Assembly: GCF_000017205.1 (NCBI RefSeq)
Contig: NC_009656.1
Span: 4,344,001 to 4,408,000 of the forward strand
Direction of reading: 5' to 3'
DNA from: Pseudomonas paraeruginosa PA7
GTDB taxonomy: Bacteria; Pseudomonadota; Gammaproteobacteria; Pseudomonadales; Pseudomonadaceae
DNA: 64,000 bases
Of the stretch, positions 1 to 9,621 are shown one piece after another. A program made the translations under genes and the position numbers. Position 1 is the stretch's first letter; each line of letters begins with the position of its first letter. The notes beneath the pieces are model-generated. The model was given only the letters and a program-made list of their open reading frames with translations, was not told the DNA's origin and did no database searches.

Positions 1-2187
1 AAGGACGGCAAGTTCGACAAGCAGGGCGAGTTCCAGCCGATCAGCTGGGAGCAGGCCTTCGACATCATGGCCGAGAAGTTCAAGGCCGCGCTCAAGGCCA
101 AGGGACCGGAGTCGGTCGGCATGTTCGGCTCCGGCCAGTGGACGGTGTGGGAAGGCTATGCGGCGAACAAGCTGTTCAAGGCCGGCCTGCGCAGCAACAA
201 CATCGACCCCAACGCCCGCCACTGCATGGCCTCGGCGGTGATGGGCTTCATGCGCAGCTTCGGCATGGACGAGCCGATGGGCTGCTACGACGACATCGAG
301 GCCACCGACAGCTTCGTCCTCTGGGGCTCGAACATGGCCGAGATGCACCCGGTACTCTGGTCGCGGGTCACCGACCGCCGGCTCAGCGCACCGCAGGTCA
401 AGGTCGCGGTGCTGTCCACCTTCGAGCACCGCAGCTTCGAGCTGGCCGACATCCCCATGGTGTTCAAGCCGCAGACCGACCTGATCATCCTCAACTACAT
501 CGCCAACCACATCATCGAAAGCGGCGCGGTGAACCGCGACTTCGTCGAGCGCCACGTGCGCTTCGCCCACGGCGCCGAGGACATCGGCTACGGCCTGCGC
601 CCGGACGACCCGCTGGAGAAGAAGGCGAAGAACGCCGACAAGGCCAACACCTGGAGCGACATCGACTTCAACGCCTTCGCCGAGTTCGTCAAGCCCTACA
701 CCCTGGAGCGCGCTGCCCGCGAAAGCGGCGTGCCGGCCGAGCGCCTGAAGGCTCTCGCCGAACTCTACGCCGCCCCCAGGCGCAAGGTGGTGTCGTTCTG
801 GACCATGGGCTTCAACCAGCACACCCGCGGGGTCTGGGCGAACAACCTGATCTACAACATCCACCTGCTCACCGGGAAGATCAGCGAACCGGGCAACAGC
901 CCCTTCTCGCTCACCGGCCAGCCCTCGGCCTGCGGCACCGCGCGCGAGGTCGGCACCTTCTCCCACCGGCTGCCGGCCGACCTGGTGGTGACCAACCCGA
1001 AGCACCGGGAAACCGCGGAGAAGATCTGGAAGGTGCCGGCCGGTACCATCCAGGAAAAAGTCGGCTTCCACGCCGTGCAGCAGAGCCGGATGCTCAAGGA
1101 CGGCGTGCTCAACGTCTACTGGACCCAGGTCAGCAACAACATGCAGGCCGGTCCCAACGTGATGCAGGAGGTGCTGCCCGGCTGGCGCAACCCGGACAAC
1201 TTCGTGATCGTCTCCGACGTCTATCCCACCGTCTCGGCCCAGGCCGCCGACCTGATCCTGCCCAGCGCCATGTGGGTGGAGAAGGAAGGCGCCTTCGGCA
1301 ATGCCGAGCGCCGCACGCAGTTCTGGCACCAGTTGGTGAAGGCGCCAGGGGAGGCGAAGTCCGACCTCTGGCAACTGGTGGAATTCTCCAAGCGCTTCAC
1401 CACCGACGAGGTCTGGCCCGCCGAGCTGCTGGCGAAGGCCCCCGAGCTGAAGGGCAAGACCCTCTACGAGGTGCTGTTCCGCAACGGCCAGGTCGACCGC
1501 TTCCCGGCCAGCGACCTGGCCAAGGGCTACGCCAACGACGAGGTCGACGCCTTCGGCTTCTATATCCAGAAGGGCCTGTTCGAGGAATACGCCGCCTTCG
1601 GTCGCGGCCACGGCCACGACCTCGCCCCCTTCGACGCCTACCACGAGGCGCGCGGCCTGCGCTGGCCGGTGGTGGACGGCAAGGAAACCCGCTGGCGCTA
1701 CCGCGAGGGCTACGACCCCTATGTGAGCAAGGGCAGCGGCGTGCAGTTCTACGGCTATCCGGACAAGAAGGCGATCGTCTTCGCCCTGCCCTACGAGCCG
1801 CCGGCCGAGGCACCGGACCGGGATTACCCGTTCTGGCTCGCCACCGGCCGGGTGCTCGAGCACTGGCATACCGGCAGCATGACCGCGCGGGTTCCGGAGC
1901 TGTACAAGGCGGTGCCCGACGCGGTGGTCTACATGCACCCCGACGACGCGCGCCAGCTCAAGCTGCGCCGCGGCAGCGAGGTCAGGGTAGTCAGCCGGCG
2001 CGGCGAGATCCGCGCGCGGGTCGAGACCCGAGGGCGCAACAAGCCGCCCCAGGGCCTGGTGTTCGTACCGTTCTTCGACGCCAACAAGCTGATCAACAAG
2101 GTCACCCTGGACGCCACCGACCCGATCTCCAAGCAGACCGACTACAAGAAGTGCGCCGTTCGCATCGAACTGCTCAACCTGGCCTGA
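1..2187 (+). CDS. napA: Periplasmic nitrate reductase catalytic subunit NapA (5' end outside window)
   Basis: NapA reduces nitrate to nitrite in the periplasm using Mo-bis-MGD and one 4Fe-4S cluster. The reading frame is open from base 1, so the gene starts upstream; 728 codons are visible of about 830 usual for the family, and the Tat signal and 4Fe-4S cysteines lie outside the window. The molybdenum-coordinating cysteine is visible at bases 223-225 in [10 protein letters not shown], a NapA/Nas-type signature. The C-terminal molybdopterin dinucleotide-binding domain contains [15 protein letters not shown]. The stop lies 10 bases before napB, whose ribosome binding site overlaps the napA end, so napA-napB-napC is one operon. 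Identity is not in doubt; only the N-terminus is missing. Confidence 0.97.
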   Translation, partial: KDGKFDKQGEFQPISWEQAFDIMAEKFKAALKAKGPESVGMFGSGQWTVWEGYAANKLFKAGLRSNNIDPNARHCMASAVMGFMRSFGMDEPMGCYDDIEATDSFVLWGSNMAEMHPVLWSRVTDRRLSAPQVKVAVLSTFEHRSFELADIPMVFKPQTDLIILNYIANHIIESGAVNRDFVERHVRFAHGAEDIGYGLRPDDPLEKKAKNADKANTWSDIDFNAFAEFVKPYTLERAARESGVPAERLKALAELYAAPRRKVVSFWTMGFNQHTRGVWANNLIYNIHLLTGKISEPGNSPFSLTGQPSACGTAREVGTFSHRLPADLVVTNPKHRETAEKIWKVPAGTIQEKVGFHAVQQSRMLKDGVLNVYWTQVSNNMQAGPNVMQEVLPGWRNPDNFVIVSDVYPTVSAQAADLILPSAMWVEKEGAFGNAERRTQFWHQLVKAPGEAKSDLWQLVEFSKRFTTDEVWPAELLAKAPELKGKTLYEVLFRNGQVDRFPASDLAKGYANDEVDAFGFYIQKGLFEEYAAFGRGHGHDLAPFDAYHEARGLRWPVVDGKETRWRYREGYDPYVSKGSGVQFYGYPDKKAIVFALPYEPPAEAPDRDYPFWLATGRVLEHWHTGSMTARVPELYKAVPDAVVYMHPDDARQLKLRRGSEVRVVSRRGEIRARVETRGRNKPPQGLVFVPFFDANKLINKVTLDATDPISKQTDYKKCAVRIELLNLA

Positions 2188-2197
2188 GGAGCGCGCC

Positions 2198-2689
2198 ATG
2201 AAACCTCTGCTGACTGCCCTGCTCCTCGTCCTGCTCGGTGCTCCCACGGCCTTCGCCGCCGACCCCGGCTACCCGCTGGACGCGCCCGCCCCCGACGGCC
2301 GCCGCCCCGGCGGCACGCTGGCCGAGAGCCGTCCGGCGCCGCCGCTGGCGGCCGAGGAAAACAAGGACCTGAAACGCGAGCGCAACTACCCCGAACAACC
2401 GCCGACCATTCCCCACAGCATCGTCGGCTATCGCATCGACAAGGACAGCAACAAGTGCCTGTCCTGCCACAGCCGCGCCAACAGCGCGCGGACCCAGGCG
2501 GTGATGATCAGCATCACCCACTACATGGACCGCGACGGCCAGCCGCTGGCCGCCGTCTCGCCGCGCCGCTATTTCTGCGTGCAGTGCCATGTGCCGCAAC
2601 AGGACGTGAAGCCGCTGGTCGACAACCGCTTCGAGAACATCGACCAGATCCTCGAGAAAGAAGCCGCCAATGCGGCGCGCAAGCCCTGA
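2198..2689 (+). CDS. napB: Periplasmic nitrate reductase dihaem cytochrome c subunit NapB
   Basis: NapB is the small electron-transfer partner of NapA, receiving electrons from NapC. The 163-residue product has a cleavable signal peptide (residues 1-21, ending AFA-A) and two CxxCH haem sites, CLSCH at 87-91 and CVQCH at 127-131, as expected for this family. The ATG at 2198 follows GAGGAG that overlaps the napA stop, which supports this start. It lies between napA and napC with only 10 bases on each side, so co-expression is certain. Nothing looks damaged. Confidence 0.97.
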   Translation: MKPLLTALLLVLLGAPTAFAADPGYPLDAPAPDGRRPGGTLAESRPAPPLAAEENKDLKRERNYPEQPPTIPHSIVGYRIDKDSNKCLSCHSRANSARTQAVMISITHYMDRDGQPLAAVSPRRYFCVQCHVPQQDVKPLVDNRFENIDQILEKEAANAARKP

Positions 2690-2699
2690 GGGAGGCCGC

Positions 2700-3296
2700 A
2701 TGAAAGCACTCATCGCCTGGCTGGCCGGTTACTGGCGGGTCCTGCGTCGTCCCAGCGTGCATTTCAGCCTGGGCTTCCTGACCCTTGGCGGCTTCATCGC
2801 CGGGATCATCTTCTGGGGCGGCTTCAACACCGCCCTGGAGGCGACCAACACCGAGACCTTCTGCATTTCCTGCCACGAGATGCGCGACAACGTGTTCGCC
2901 GAGCTCAAGGACACCATTCACTACAGCAACCGCTCCGGGGTCCGTGCCACCTGTCCCGACTGCCACGTGCCGCACAAGTGGACCGACAAGATCGCGCGCA
3001 AGATGCAGGCCTCCAAGGAGGTCTGGGGCAAGATCTTCGGCACCATCAACACCCGCGAGAAATTCCTCGATCACCGCCGCGAGCTGGCCGAGCACGAATG
3101 GGCACGGCTCAAGGCCAACGATTCGCTGGAATGCCGCAACTGCCACAACTTCGAGTTCATGGACTTCACCCGGCAGAGCGTGCGCGCGCGACAGATGCAC
3201 TCCACTGCGCTGGCCAGCGGCGAGGCCACCTGCATCGACTGCCACAAGGGGATCGCCCACCACCTGCCGGACATGACCGGCGTGAAAGGCTGGTAG
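2700..3296 (+). CDS. napC: Membrane-anchored tetrahaem quinol dehydrogenase NapC
   Basis: NapC oxidises quinol in the inner membrane and passes electrons to NapB/NapA. The 198-residue protein has one N-terminal membrane anchor (about residues 21-42) and four CxxCH motifs at 55-59, 85-89, 145-149 and 178-182, the NapC/NirT arrangement. I chose the ATG at 2700 rather than an upstream in-frame start because GAGGGAGG precedes it by about five bases and the extension would run into napB. It is the last gene of the nap operon. A GC-rich perfect hairpin overlaps the stop codon. Confidence 0.96.
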   Translation: MKALIAWLAGYWRVLRRPSVHFSLGFLTLGGFIAGIIFWGGFNTALEATNTETFCISCHEMRDNVFAELKDTIHYSNRSGVRATCPDCHVPHKWTDKIARKMQASKEVWGKIFGTINTREKFLDHRRELAEHEWARLKANDSLECRNCHNFEFMDFTRQSVRARQMHSTALASGEATCIDCHKGIAHHLPDMTGVKGW

Positions 3297-3320
3297 CGCC
3301 GCCCGCGAACCGGGCGGCGC
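3296..3320. terminator. GC-rich hairpin between napC and sltB2
   Basis: A perfect 10-bp stem (GCGCCGCCCG at 3296-3305 against CGGGCGGCGC at 3311-3320) with a five-base loop lies directly after the napC stop, between two convergent genes. There is no T tract, so termination would be non-canonical, or the stem may stabilise the transcript end. It could serve either strand. Confidence 0.5.
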
Positions 3321-3327
3321 GGCGGGC

Positions 3328-4524
3328 TCAGGGCTGGGCGCCCTTCAGCGCCTCGAGGATCTTGCGCCCGGCGCGACCATCGGCCGGGGTCAGGCCGAGG
3401 CGCTTCTGCTCGGCCTGGATCGCCTTGCGCGTGCTGGTGCCGATCAGTCCGTCGGCCTCGCCGATGTCGTAGCCGCGCGCCAGCAACGCCTTCTGCAATT
3501 GCTTGCGCTCGAGCCGGCTGATGCCCGGGTCGTCGGTCGGCCAGGACGCCACCAGGCCGCTGCCGCCGCGCAGGCGGTCGGAAAGCAGGGCGATGGCCAG
3601 CGCGTAGCTTTCCGCAGCGTTGTAGGAATAGATCGCATCGTAGTTGCGATAGACCAGGAAAGCCGGGCCCTGGGCCCCGGTCGGCAGGAGGATCGCGGCC
3701 TTCTCGTCGCCGCCCGGCAGCGGCTGCCCGTCGACCCGCTTCACCCCACGGGCGACCCAGGCCGACAGCGGCTGGCGCTTGCCGCGCCCGGCCAGGCCGG
3801 CGGGGAAATCGGCCGGCACCTTCACTTCGTAGCCCCACGGCTGTCCCGTGCGCCAGCCGGCCTTCTTCAGGTAGTTGGCGGTGGAGCCGAGGGCGTCCGG
3901 CACGCTGCCGACCAGGTCACGCCGGCCGTCGCCGTCGAAATCCACGGCGATCCGCGCATAGGTCGACGGCATGAACTGGGTATGACCGAAGGCGCCGGCC
4001 CAGGAGCCGGTGATGCCGGCGTCGCGGATGTCGCCGGCCTGCAGCAGCTTGAGGGTGGCGAGGAACTCGCCCTGGAAGAACGACTGGCGGCGCCCGTAGC
4101 AGGACAGGGTCGACAGCGAGGTCAGCAGCGGACGCTTGCCGAAGATCCGCCCGTAGTCGCTTTCCACGCCCCACACCGCCACCACCGTGTACTTGTCCAC
4201 GCCGTAGCGCGCGACCACCTGGTCGAGCAGCTTGTCGTGCTGGGCGAGCATCGCCTTGCCGTCGCTGACTCGCTGTTCGTCCACCAGGCCGGCCAGGTAG
4301 TCCCACAGCGGGGTGGTGAACTCCGGCTGCGCGTCGAGCAGCTCGAGCACGCTGAGGTCGGCCTGCAGGCCGCTGGTGAAGCGCGCATAGCTGTCGGCGG
4401 AAATGCCCTGTGCCTGGGCCTTCTTCTGCAGGCCGGCGAGGCAGGAAGGGAAGGTCGAGGCGTCGGGCTGCGCCAGGGCCAGCGTGGGCAGCAACGCCAG
4501 CGAGGAAAGAAGAAGACTGCGCAT
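3328..4524 (-). CDS. sltB2: MltB-family lytic murein transglycosylase with peptidoglycan-binding domain (SltB2/SltG type)
   Basis: The enzyme cleaves the MurNAc-GlcNAc bond of peptidoglycan, forming 1,6-anhydro ends, in the periplasm. The 398-residue product has a signal peptide (1-18, ending ALA). The MltB catalytic core includes VWGVESDYG with the general acid Glu121. The domain continues with GAFGHTQFMPSTY, and a C-terminal PG_binding_1 domain spans roughly residues 330-395 (ERKQLQKALLARGYDIGEAD). There is no lipobox, which fits a soluble rather than lipid-anchored form. It is convergent with napC and corresponds in position to PAO1 PA1171. The minus-strand ATG at 4522-4524 is the natural start because the signal peptide begins there. 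Confidence 0.93.
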   Translation of the reverse strand: MRSLLLSSLALLPTLALAQPDASTFPSCLAGLQKKAQAQGISADSYARFTSGLQADLSVLELLDAQPEFTTPLWDYLAGLVDEQRVSDGKAMLAQHDKLLDQVVARYGVDKYTVVAVWGVESDYGRIFGKRPLLTSLSTLSCYGRRQSFFQGEFLATLKLLQAGDIRDAGITGSWAGAFGHTQFMPSTYARIAVDFDGDGRRDLVGSVPDALGSTANYLKKAGWRTGQPWGYEVKVPADFPAGLAGRGKRQPLSAWVARGVKRVDGQPLPGGDEKAAILLPTGAQGPAFLVYRNYDAIYSYNAAESYALAIALLSDRLRGGSGLVASWPTDDPGISRLERKQLQKALLARGYDIGEADGLIGTSTRKAIQAEQKRLGLTPADGRAGRKILEALKGAQP

Positions 4525-5045
4525 GGGTTTTCCTTGTGCGGTGAGCGGTCGTCCATGGCACCGGCGGGCTCCCCCGGCGCCGAAAGCCTAGTGGCCTGTG
4601 CGGTGGATTCGATCGAAGTTCGGGTACCGGGACTCCGCCGAGGAGCGGCAAACGCGGCATGGCGAAGCCCGGCGCCGAAATCGACGGGTCGAATCAGCCA
4701 CACAGTCCGCTAGCCTACCGCCCCGTCGGGAGCGACGCCATCTCCCCCCCTGAATGAAAGCCGGCTGAAACCCTGCTCGGGCAGACTGACGACGGAATGC
4801 GCTTGCCGGGTGTCTCGTGGCCGATCCGCCGCGTCACACCTGGAGCCTGGATGCGACGGCGCACCTACGCGTCGATTTTCCGGGCACTGGCCGGGCGTCC
4901 GCCTGTCCAAGCAGTGTTCCCCGCCTCCGTCCACAAGCCGGAGCCGGCCCCGACGGTCCCCAGGACCACCGCTGGAAAGCCGGGCGGCCGCCATCCGCCG
5001 CCGTCCCGGGCTTTCCGCCCTCACTACACGTTTCGGAGTACAGCC
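4525..5045. other. Divergent intergenic region between sltB2 and the TerC-family gene
   Basis: About 520 bases without a convincing gene. The frame of the downstream TerC gene is open back to 4797, but the extension would encode a proline/arginine-rich stretch with no family resemblance, typical of GC-rich non-coding DNA. TerC-family genes are often led by a yybP-ykoY manganese riboswitch. I looked for its conserved GGGGAGUAG and GCAAGACC-type elements here and did not find a convincing set. Confidence 0.5.
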
Positions 5046-5777
5046 TTGATCCACTGGTTGAGCGACCCGACGTTCTGGACAGCCCTGCTGCAGATCGTCG
5101 CCATCGATATCCTCCTGGGCGGCGACAACGCCGTGGTCATCGCCCTCGCCTGCCGGCACCTGCCGGCGCACCGGCGCAAGCAGGCGATCTTCGGCGGCGT
5201 CGCCGGCGCCATCCTGATCCGCATCCTCCTGCTGTTCTTCGCCCTGCACCTGCTCGACCTGCCGTACCTGAAGGTGATCGGCGCGCTCCTGCTGCTGTGG
5301 ATCGGCATCAAGCTGCTGCTACCGGAGGAGGAGAACGGCGACGACATCAAGGGCAGCACCCACCTGCTCGGCGCGATCAAGACCATCATCATCGCCGACG
5401 CGGTGATGAGCCTGGACAACGTCATCGCCCTGTCCGCCGCCTCGGCCGGGGATTTCTTCCTGGTCTCCCTGGGCGTGCTGATCAGCATCCCGATCATCGT
5501 CTGGGGCAGCCAGCTGATCCTGCGCCTGATCGACCGCTTCCCGCTGATCATCCTCTTCGGCGGCGGCCTGCTCGGCTGGATCGCCGGCGGCATGCTGCTC
5601 ACCGACAGCGCGCTGAAGCCCTGGCTGGCGCCCTACGCGCAGTGGGACCACTACCTGCACTACGGCGCGGCGGCCTTCGGCGCGCTGTTCGTGATCCTCG
5701 TCGGCAGCCTGCTGGCGCGTCGCCAGCTGAGGCGGCGGCATGCCATGCCAGCGGACGCCGAAGGCGAAAGCAGTTGA
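5046..5777 (+). CDS. TerC/YjbE-family integral membrane protein (putative metal-ion exporter)
   Basis: The 243-residue product is almost wholly hydrophobic, with about seven membrane segments. It carries the paired acidic motifs of TerC proteins: GGDNAVVIAL near residue 25 and DAVMSLDNVIAL near residue 120. TerC-family members are linked to manganese or other metal export and tellurite resistance; the substrate here cannot be read from sequence. I chose the TTG at 5046 because GGAG lies at 5036-5039 and the protein then starts right before the first membrane helix, whereas the upstream ATG at 4797 adds a low-complexity extension. The position matches PAO1 PA1170. A strong terminator follows at 5781-5808. 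Confidence 0.85.
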   Translation: MIHWLSDPTFWTALLQIVAIDILLGGDNAVVIALACRHLPAHRRKQAIFGGVAGAILIRILLLFFALHLLDLPYLKVIGALLLLWIGIKLLLPEEENGDDIKGSTHLLGAIKTIIIADAVMSLDNVIALSAASAGDFFLVSLGVLISIPIIVWGSQLILRLIDRFPLIILFGGGLLGWIAGGMLLTDSALKPWLAPYAQWDHYLHYGAAAFGALFVILVGSLLARRQLRRRHAMPADAEGESS

Positions 5778-5780
5778 GCC

Positions 5781-5808
5781 GAACGGGGCGCCCAGGGGCG
5801 CCCCGTTC
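5781..5808. terminator. Bidirectional hairpin terminator between the terC-like gene and loxA
   Basis: A perfect 13-bp stem (GAACGGGGCGCCC at 5781-5793 and its complement at 5796-5808) with a two-base loop is followed on the plus strand by TATTTCTCCC. It sits between the convergent ends of the TerC-like gene and loxA and probably serves both. Confidence 0.85.
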
Positions 5809-5819
5809 TATTTCTCCCT

Positions 5820-7877
5820 TCAGATATTGGTGCTCGCCGGAATCCGGCTCGGCAGCAGGAACTCGTAGGGCCGGCGCCGCGCCTGGTTGCGCGTGCGGAT
5901 GATCGCCTCGACCTCCTTCAGGCGCGCCTGGAAGCGTTCCAGCGGTCCGCCGCTGGCGGTCACCCGCGCGTCCGAGAACACCGGCGCATAAGGGAAGCCG
6001 GTCTGCCGGTAGTCGCCCAGGCGACCGTGGTAGACCGAACCGAGCAGGTGGTAGATGTTCACCTTCTCCAGCGCCACCAGGGTCGGCGGCATCATCTTCA
6101 ACCAGTCCGCCTCGCTCTTGCCGCTCGGCGAGTCCGGCGCCGGCGCCGCGCTCATGGCGCAGATCGCCGGCGCGTAGGTCATCATCGAAGGCTGCGGGAA
6201 ATTGACCGCCGCGTGCTGCGCGGAGGCGGTGAAGATCACCATGGTCAGCACCTCGACCAGTTGCGCCCGGCTGGCGATCGGGCGGAACCCGGCCACCTTG
6301 CCGCTGCCGATCACTTCGCCGACCCAGGCCGCCAGCTCGACATCGCCGGTCACGTCGCCGTCGCCGACGTAGTACACCGCCACGTAGTCGGCCACCCACT
6401 GGCGGATCGCGTTCCACACCAGCAGGCCGTCGTCGCGATAGGGATAGTCCGGCAGCGCGAGCGGATCGTCGACGTTCCGCGCCTTCAGGCTCTCCGGCAA
6501 CATGCCGCGGTAGAAGTCGAAAGCCAGCCGATTGCCGCCGGCGGTGGCCTGGGTGTCCTGGATCGGCGCGGCGAACATCACGTCGATGAAGCCGGCGCTC
6601 GGCAACAGGATCCGCGCCGCCCCCTCGTTGATGAACAGGGTCCCCTCGAAGTGCGGGGCGAGCAGGACATGCAGCGGATGGGTCGGCGCCAGGGTGCGCT
6701 GGGTAGCCAGGCAGAACGCCTCGCTCACCAGGTGGGTCTGGGCCAGGTGGACGAACATCTCGTGGTAGTTCTCCTCGGCCACCTGGACCACCGTCTTGGC
6801 CATCTGCCAGCCCCAGTACAGCTCGCTTTCCGACTCGGCGGGGCGCACGAACATCGGATGGGTCGCCGGGTCCTGGCCGCACTGGATGGCCACCGGCAGC
6901 AACGTCGCGCGGTCCTTGCCGAGGGCGAACAGGGCGATCGGCGCGTAGGCGAAGCCCGTGCCGGTAAGCGGCTTGTCCACCCCGCCCACTGGCGCCAGCT
7001 TGCCCAGTTCGGCGTAGTCCAGCAGGTACAGGCGGCGGCTGGCCGTGGCTTCCAGCAGGCTGTCGTCGGCGCCCATCACCCGGCGGAACTGCTCTTCGCT
7101 CAACGGAAAGTTGCCCGGCAACGCATCGACGCGGCGGATCAGCAGCGGGTTCGGCCCGGCCACCCGCCAGTGGGCGAACGCTTCGTCGTCACGGAAGCTG
7201 TCGGCGACCTGCGGCAGGCGCAGGGTGCCGAACACCGCGCGAAAGCGGTTCAGGCCATCGTCCTGCCCGCCCTGGGTAACCAGGTTGCTGGCGCTCTTGA
7301 GGATGTCGTCGACCAGCAAGCCGACCCGTGTCAGCAGGGCGATCACCCGTGCCTGCAACTCGGTGAAGCGCAGCAGCAGGCTGGCGGCCGCGGCCGGGTC
7401 GTTCTTCGCCTGCTCCAGCAACTCTGCATGGACCTTGCGCGCCGCCTCCAGGTCAGCGCTGAGTCCGGCGGCGATCCGCTCGAACTGGGCAGCGGCCGAG
7501 GCCGGCAGCGAGGCAACGAAATTGACGATCAGCTCGACGATCACTGCGCCGGTCTTCAACAGCCAGTCGACGTTCGGCAATTCACCCAGGGGCACCGAGC
7601 GTGCCATCGGCACACCTTTGACATTGGCGAAGTTTTCGGTCCAGACATATGCCAGCTTCTTGCCGGACAATACCGCGCGCCGCGCCAACTTCCCGGCCAG
7701 GTTGTCGTATTGCGGCAGACTCGGTGGAAGCAGATTGTCCAGCAAACTTCGCGAGGCATCGATAGATCGTTGTTGTTCCGCTCCCAGATATTTCAAGGGC
7801 GAAAAGAATATCGAGTCATTGGCCAGTGCGGTTCCGCTCAGGGCGATACCCGACAAGAGCACACTCCTGCGTTTCAT
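5820..7877 (-). CDS. loxA: Secreted arachidonate 15-lipoxygenase LoxA
   Basis: LoxA oxygenates polyunsaturated fatty acids such as arachidonate and linoleate, and is exported. The product is 685 residues, the length of PAO1 LoxA. The iron ligands of the family are all present at the known PAO1 positions: His377 and His382 (HLAQTH), His555 and Asn559 (QHAAVN) and the C-terminal Ile685. An N-terminal export signal ([18 protein letters not shown]) follows the start. I chose the ATG at 7877 because GGAGTCGATGAT precedes it; the frame extends 17 codons further, but that extension is formed by an intercistronic hairpin. The gene is downstream of a small co-directional gene (7958-8278), with which it forms an operon. 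Confidence 0.96.
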   Translation of the reverse strand: MKRRSVLLSGIALSGTALANDSIFFSPLKYLGAEQQRSIDASRSLLDNLLPPSLPQYDNLAGKLARRAVLSGKKLAYVWTENFANVKGVPMARSVPLGELPNVDWLLKTGAVIVELIVNFVASLPASAAAQFERIAAGLSADLEAARKVHAELLEQAKNDPAAAASLLLRFTELQARVIALLTRVGLLVDDILKSASNLVTQGGQDDGLNRFRAVFGTLRLPQVADSFRDDEAFAHWRVAGPNPLLIRRVDALPGNFPLSEEQFRRVMGADDSLLEATASRRLYLLDYAELGKLAPVGGVDKPLTGTGFAYAPIALFALGKDRATLLPVAIQCGQDPATHPMFVRPAESESELYWGWQMAKTVVQVAEENYHEMFVHLAQTHLVSEAFCLATQRTLAPTHPLHVLLAPHFEGTLFINEGAARILLPSAGFIDVMFAAPIQDTQATAGGNRLAFDFYRGMLPESLKARNVDDPLALPDYPYRDDGLLVWNAIRQWVADYVAVYYVGDGDVTGDVELAAWVGEVIGSGKVAGFRPIASRAQLVEVLTMVIFTASAQHAAVNFPQPSMMTYAPAICAMSAAPAPDSPSGKSEADWLKMMPPTLVALEKVNIYHLLGSVYHGRLGDYRQTGFPYAPVFSDARVTASGGPLERFQARLKEVEAIIRTRNQARRRPYEFLLPSRIPASTNI

Positions 7878-7906
7878 ATCATCGACTCCATCAATGCATT
7901 CACAGG

Positions 7907-7938
7907 GAACGACTCGATGCCGAGGCATCGAGTCGTTC
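7907..7938 (-). promoter_or_regulatory. Perfect hairpin between the small leader-peptide gene and loxA
   Basis: GAACGACTCGATGCC at 7907-7921 and its exact complement at 7924-7938 form a 15-bp stem with a two-base loop. It lies between the stop of the upstream small gene and the loxA start. In the direction of transcription no T tract follows the stem, so it looks less like a full terminator than an attenuator, processing site or mRNA stabiliser that could uncouple expression of the two genes. Confidence 0.7.
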
Positions 7939-7957
7939 TTTCAACGGTGCGTTCCGA

Positions 7958-8278
7958 TCAGCTGTAGAGCCCTTCGCCACTTTCCTTGTTGTAATGCAGC
8001 GGAACGTTGTGGTTGTCGGTCCCGCCGAGAATCTTGCCCACGGTGATCGCCGCCACCGACGGCACCTGGAACGCCAGCAGGTCCACCAGTTCGTGAGTAC
8101 GGTTGAGGCCGATGGCGCTGGCGACGTTGCCGATGCTGGAGAACAGTGGGGAATTGAGGAAGGAGTTGGTCGCGTAGACGCCATTGATGATGGCGTCGCC
8201 AAGGAATGTCCCAGCGCCGGCGACCTGTTCCACTTCCGCCTGGTCGAGAACCGGCAATGCATTTACCTGATCGTTCAT
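7958..8278 (-). CDS. Small protein with double-glycine-type leader, upstream partner of loxA
   Basis: Function unknown. The 106-residue product starts at an ATG preceded by GGGAG about nine bases away and sits 80 bases upstream of loxA on the same strand, the place of PAO1 PA1168. Residues 11-22 read LDQAEVEQVAGA. This fits the leader consensus of C39-processed bacteriocins and microcins, with Leu at -12, Glu at -8, Val at -7, Val at -4, Gly at -2 and Ala at -1, and predicts cleavage after residue 22. The predicted mature part starts GTFLGDAIINGVY and contains a hydrophobic, glycine/serine-rich stretch. It has no cysteines and no Sec signal peptide. A link to export or activity of LoxA is inferred from the operon only. 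Confidence 0.8.
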   Translation of the reverse strand: MNDQVNALPVLDQAEVEQVAGAGTFLGDAIINGVYATNSFLNSPLFSSIGNVASAIGLNRTHELVDLLAFQVPSVAAITVGKILGGTDNHNVPLHYNKESGEGLYS

Positions 8279-8773
8279 ATCGAAGACTCCCTATATTTCA
8301 TTGAAATGAAAGTTTCTCGCTGATAACAGCCAAGGAACATTCACGCCCCGAACTTTCCCGGAACGTGAAAAATCAATAGCGACAGGTAAAACCGGCAATA
8401 AGCTGACGCTTCGCACAGTTGACAGGAAGTTACTTAATCAATAGTTATCCACAATAATTATTGGCGGTGTTTTTTTGACTTGGCGAATTACCGGACGGCA
8501 ACCGGCAAGCGACAACTCCCGGCCGCGCGGGAACGCGCCCTTCCGGATAACGGAGGAGGATATTCGTCGAGCGCGGTATTTATTCGATGCGGGGAGCCAA
8601 GGCAAAAGAATGTACTCAAGTACCAGAAGCCGCGCTTCGCCCGGGCATTTCACCCTTTACAAAACATGGATATTTTTCTTCACGCGCGGAATTCCCGCCT
8701 CCGCACCTGTCAACTCTTGCAGTTGTGAAATCCTGCGAAGGCAGGTAGTGCGCGACGCACCACCGTCCTATCG
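8279..8773. other. AT-rich control region upstream of the loxA operon
   Basis: About 495 bases between the loxA-operon start and the end of the alginate lyase gene, clearly lower in GC than its surroundings, especially 8280-8480. It contains a perfect DnaA-box-like TTATCCACA at 8445-8453 overlapping the palindrome CAATAATTATTG at 8452-8463. No gene is convincing; short frames on either strand lack ribosome binding sites or family resemblance. The loxA operon promoter must lie here, but I cannot fix its -35/-10. Confidence 0.5.
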
Positions 8774-9445
8774 TCACTGATGGCGAACGTGCAGCTCGCT
8801 GAAGGTTGCCCGTCCGCCTTCGCTGGAAGGCCCGCGGTTGTCCTGCAGATAGAGCCCGGCCTTGAAGTACAGCCCCTGGTAGGCCCATTGCGGGTCCAGC
8901 CGCTGCTCCAGGGCGCTGCCGTTCACCGAGACGCTGAGCAGGCCGTCGCGGGAAACGCCGATGCGGTAGCTGAACGACTGGCCCAGGGGGATCCCGTCCA
9001 TCAGCGTGTAGACCCTGGTCCCGCTGTCATCCGGGCGCTCGCGCACCAGCGCCTGGACGCGCCCCTGGTCGAGACGCAGCTGGTAGAGCAGCTTCACCAG
9101 CGGCGCGGCCTGGCCACTGTTGCTGCCGTCGCTGTGGATCTGGCCGATGATCATGCGCCGGGTCGAGGGCACCGCCTCGATGCGCAGGGTCGCCTGCAGC
9201 CAGTTGTCGGCCCTGGCGTAACGCCAGTTGTAGGGCTTGCCGCTGGACAGGGTCTCGCGCAGCTCGCTGCGCGGGAACTCGCTGTTGCGCGTATGGCTGC
9301 CATTGACCGGCACCCAGAAGCGAATGCCTTCGGCGGTGCGCTGGAAATAGTCGCTGCGGTAGTCGCGCTGCAGTTGGCTGGTGGAGATGGTGATGGCCGG
9401 GCGGCCCTGGGGGATGGTCAGGTTCCAGGTACTCAGGTCAGGCAT
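8774..9445 (-). CDS. Polysaccharide lyase family 7 alginate lyase
   Basis: PL7 enzymes cleave alginate by beta-elimination. The 223-residue protein is essentially one PL7 jelly-roll domain with the three family signatures in order: RSELRE near residues 60-65, QIH near 102-104 and YFKAGLYLQD near 195-204. These supply the Arg, Gln/His and Tyr of the active site. There is no signal peptide: the protein begins directly at the domain (PDLSTWNLTIPQG), so it is either cytoplasmic or leaves by an unrecognised route. This is unlike AlgL, the periplasmic lyase of the alginate operon. The position corresponds to PAO1 PA1167. It stands alone on the minus strand. Confidence 0.9.
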   Translation of the reverse strand: MPDLSTWNLTIPQGRPAITISTSQLQRDYRSDYFQRTAEGIRFWVPVNGSHTRNSEFPRSELRETLSSGKPYNWRYARADNWLQATLRIEAVPSTRRMIIGQIHSDGSNSGQAAPLVKLLYQLRLDQGRVQALVRERPDDSGTRVYTLMDGIPLGQSFSYRIGVSRDGLLSVSVNGSALEQRLDPQWAYQGLYFKAGLYLQDNRGPSSEGGRATFSELHVRHQ

Positions 9446-9621
9446 CCAGACGGTGTCCTAGCGAGGGGAAGGGAATCGCCCATAGGGTAGATGAGCGCCG
9501 CGCGCTTTGCCCGGCCCGGGCGGCCCGCGCTTGAGCGGCGCAGGGCCGGCACCGAGGGTTTTTCCCGCGACCCGCGCGCAAGCGTCTATCTTGATCGGGG
9601 ACCCTTTCACGGAGAGACGCC

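Noticed and set aside
4690..5045. Possible yybP-ykoY manganese riboswitch upstream of the TerC-family gene
   Set aside because: The family context invites it, and short pieces such as GGGCAGACTGACG look suggestive, but the conserved GGGGAGUAG-type and GCAAGACC-type elements are not present in the right order. A covariance-model scan would settle it.
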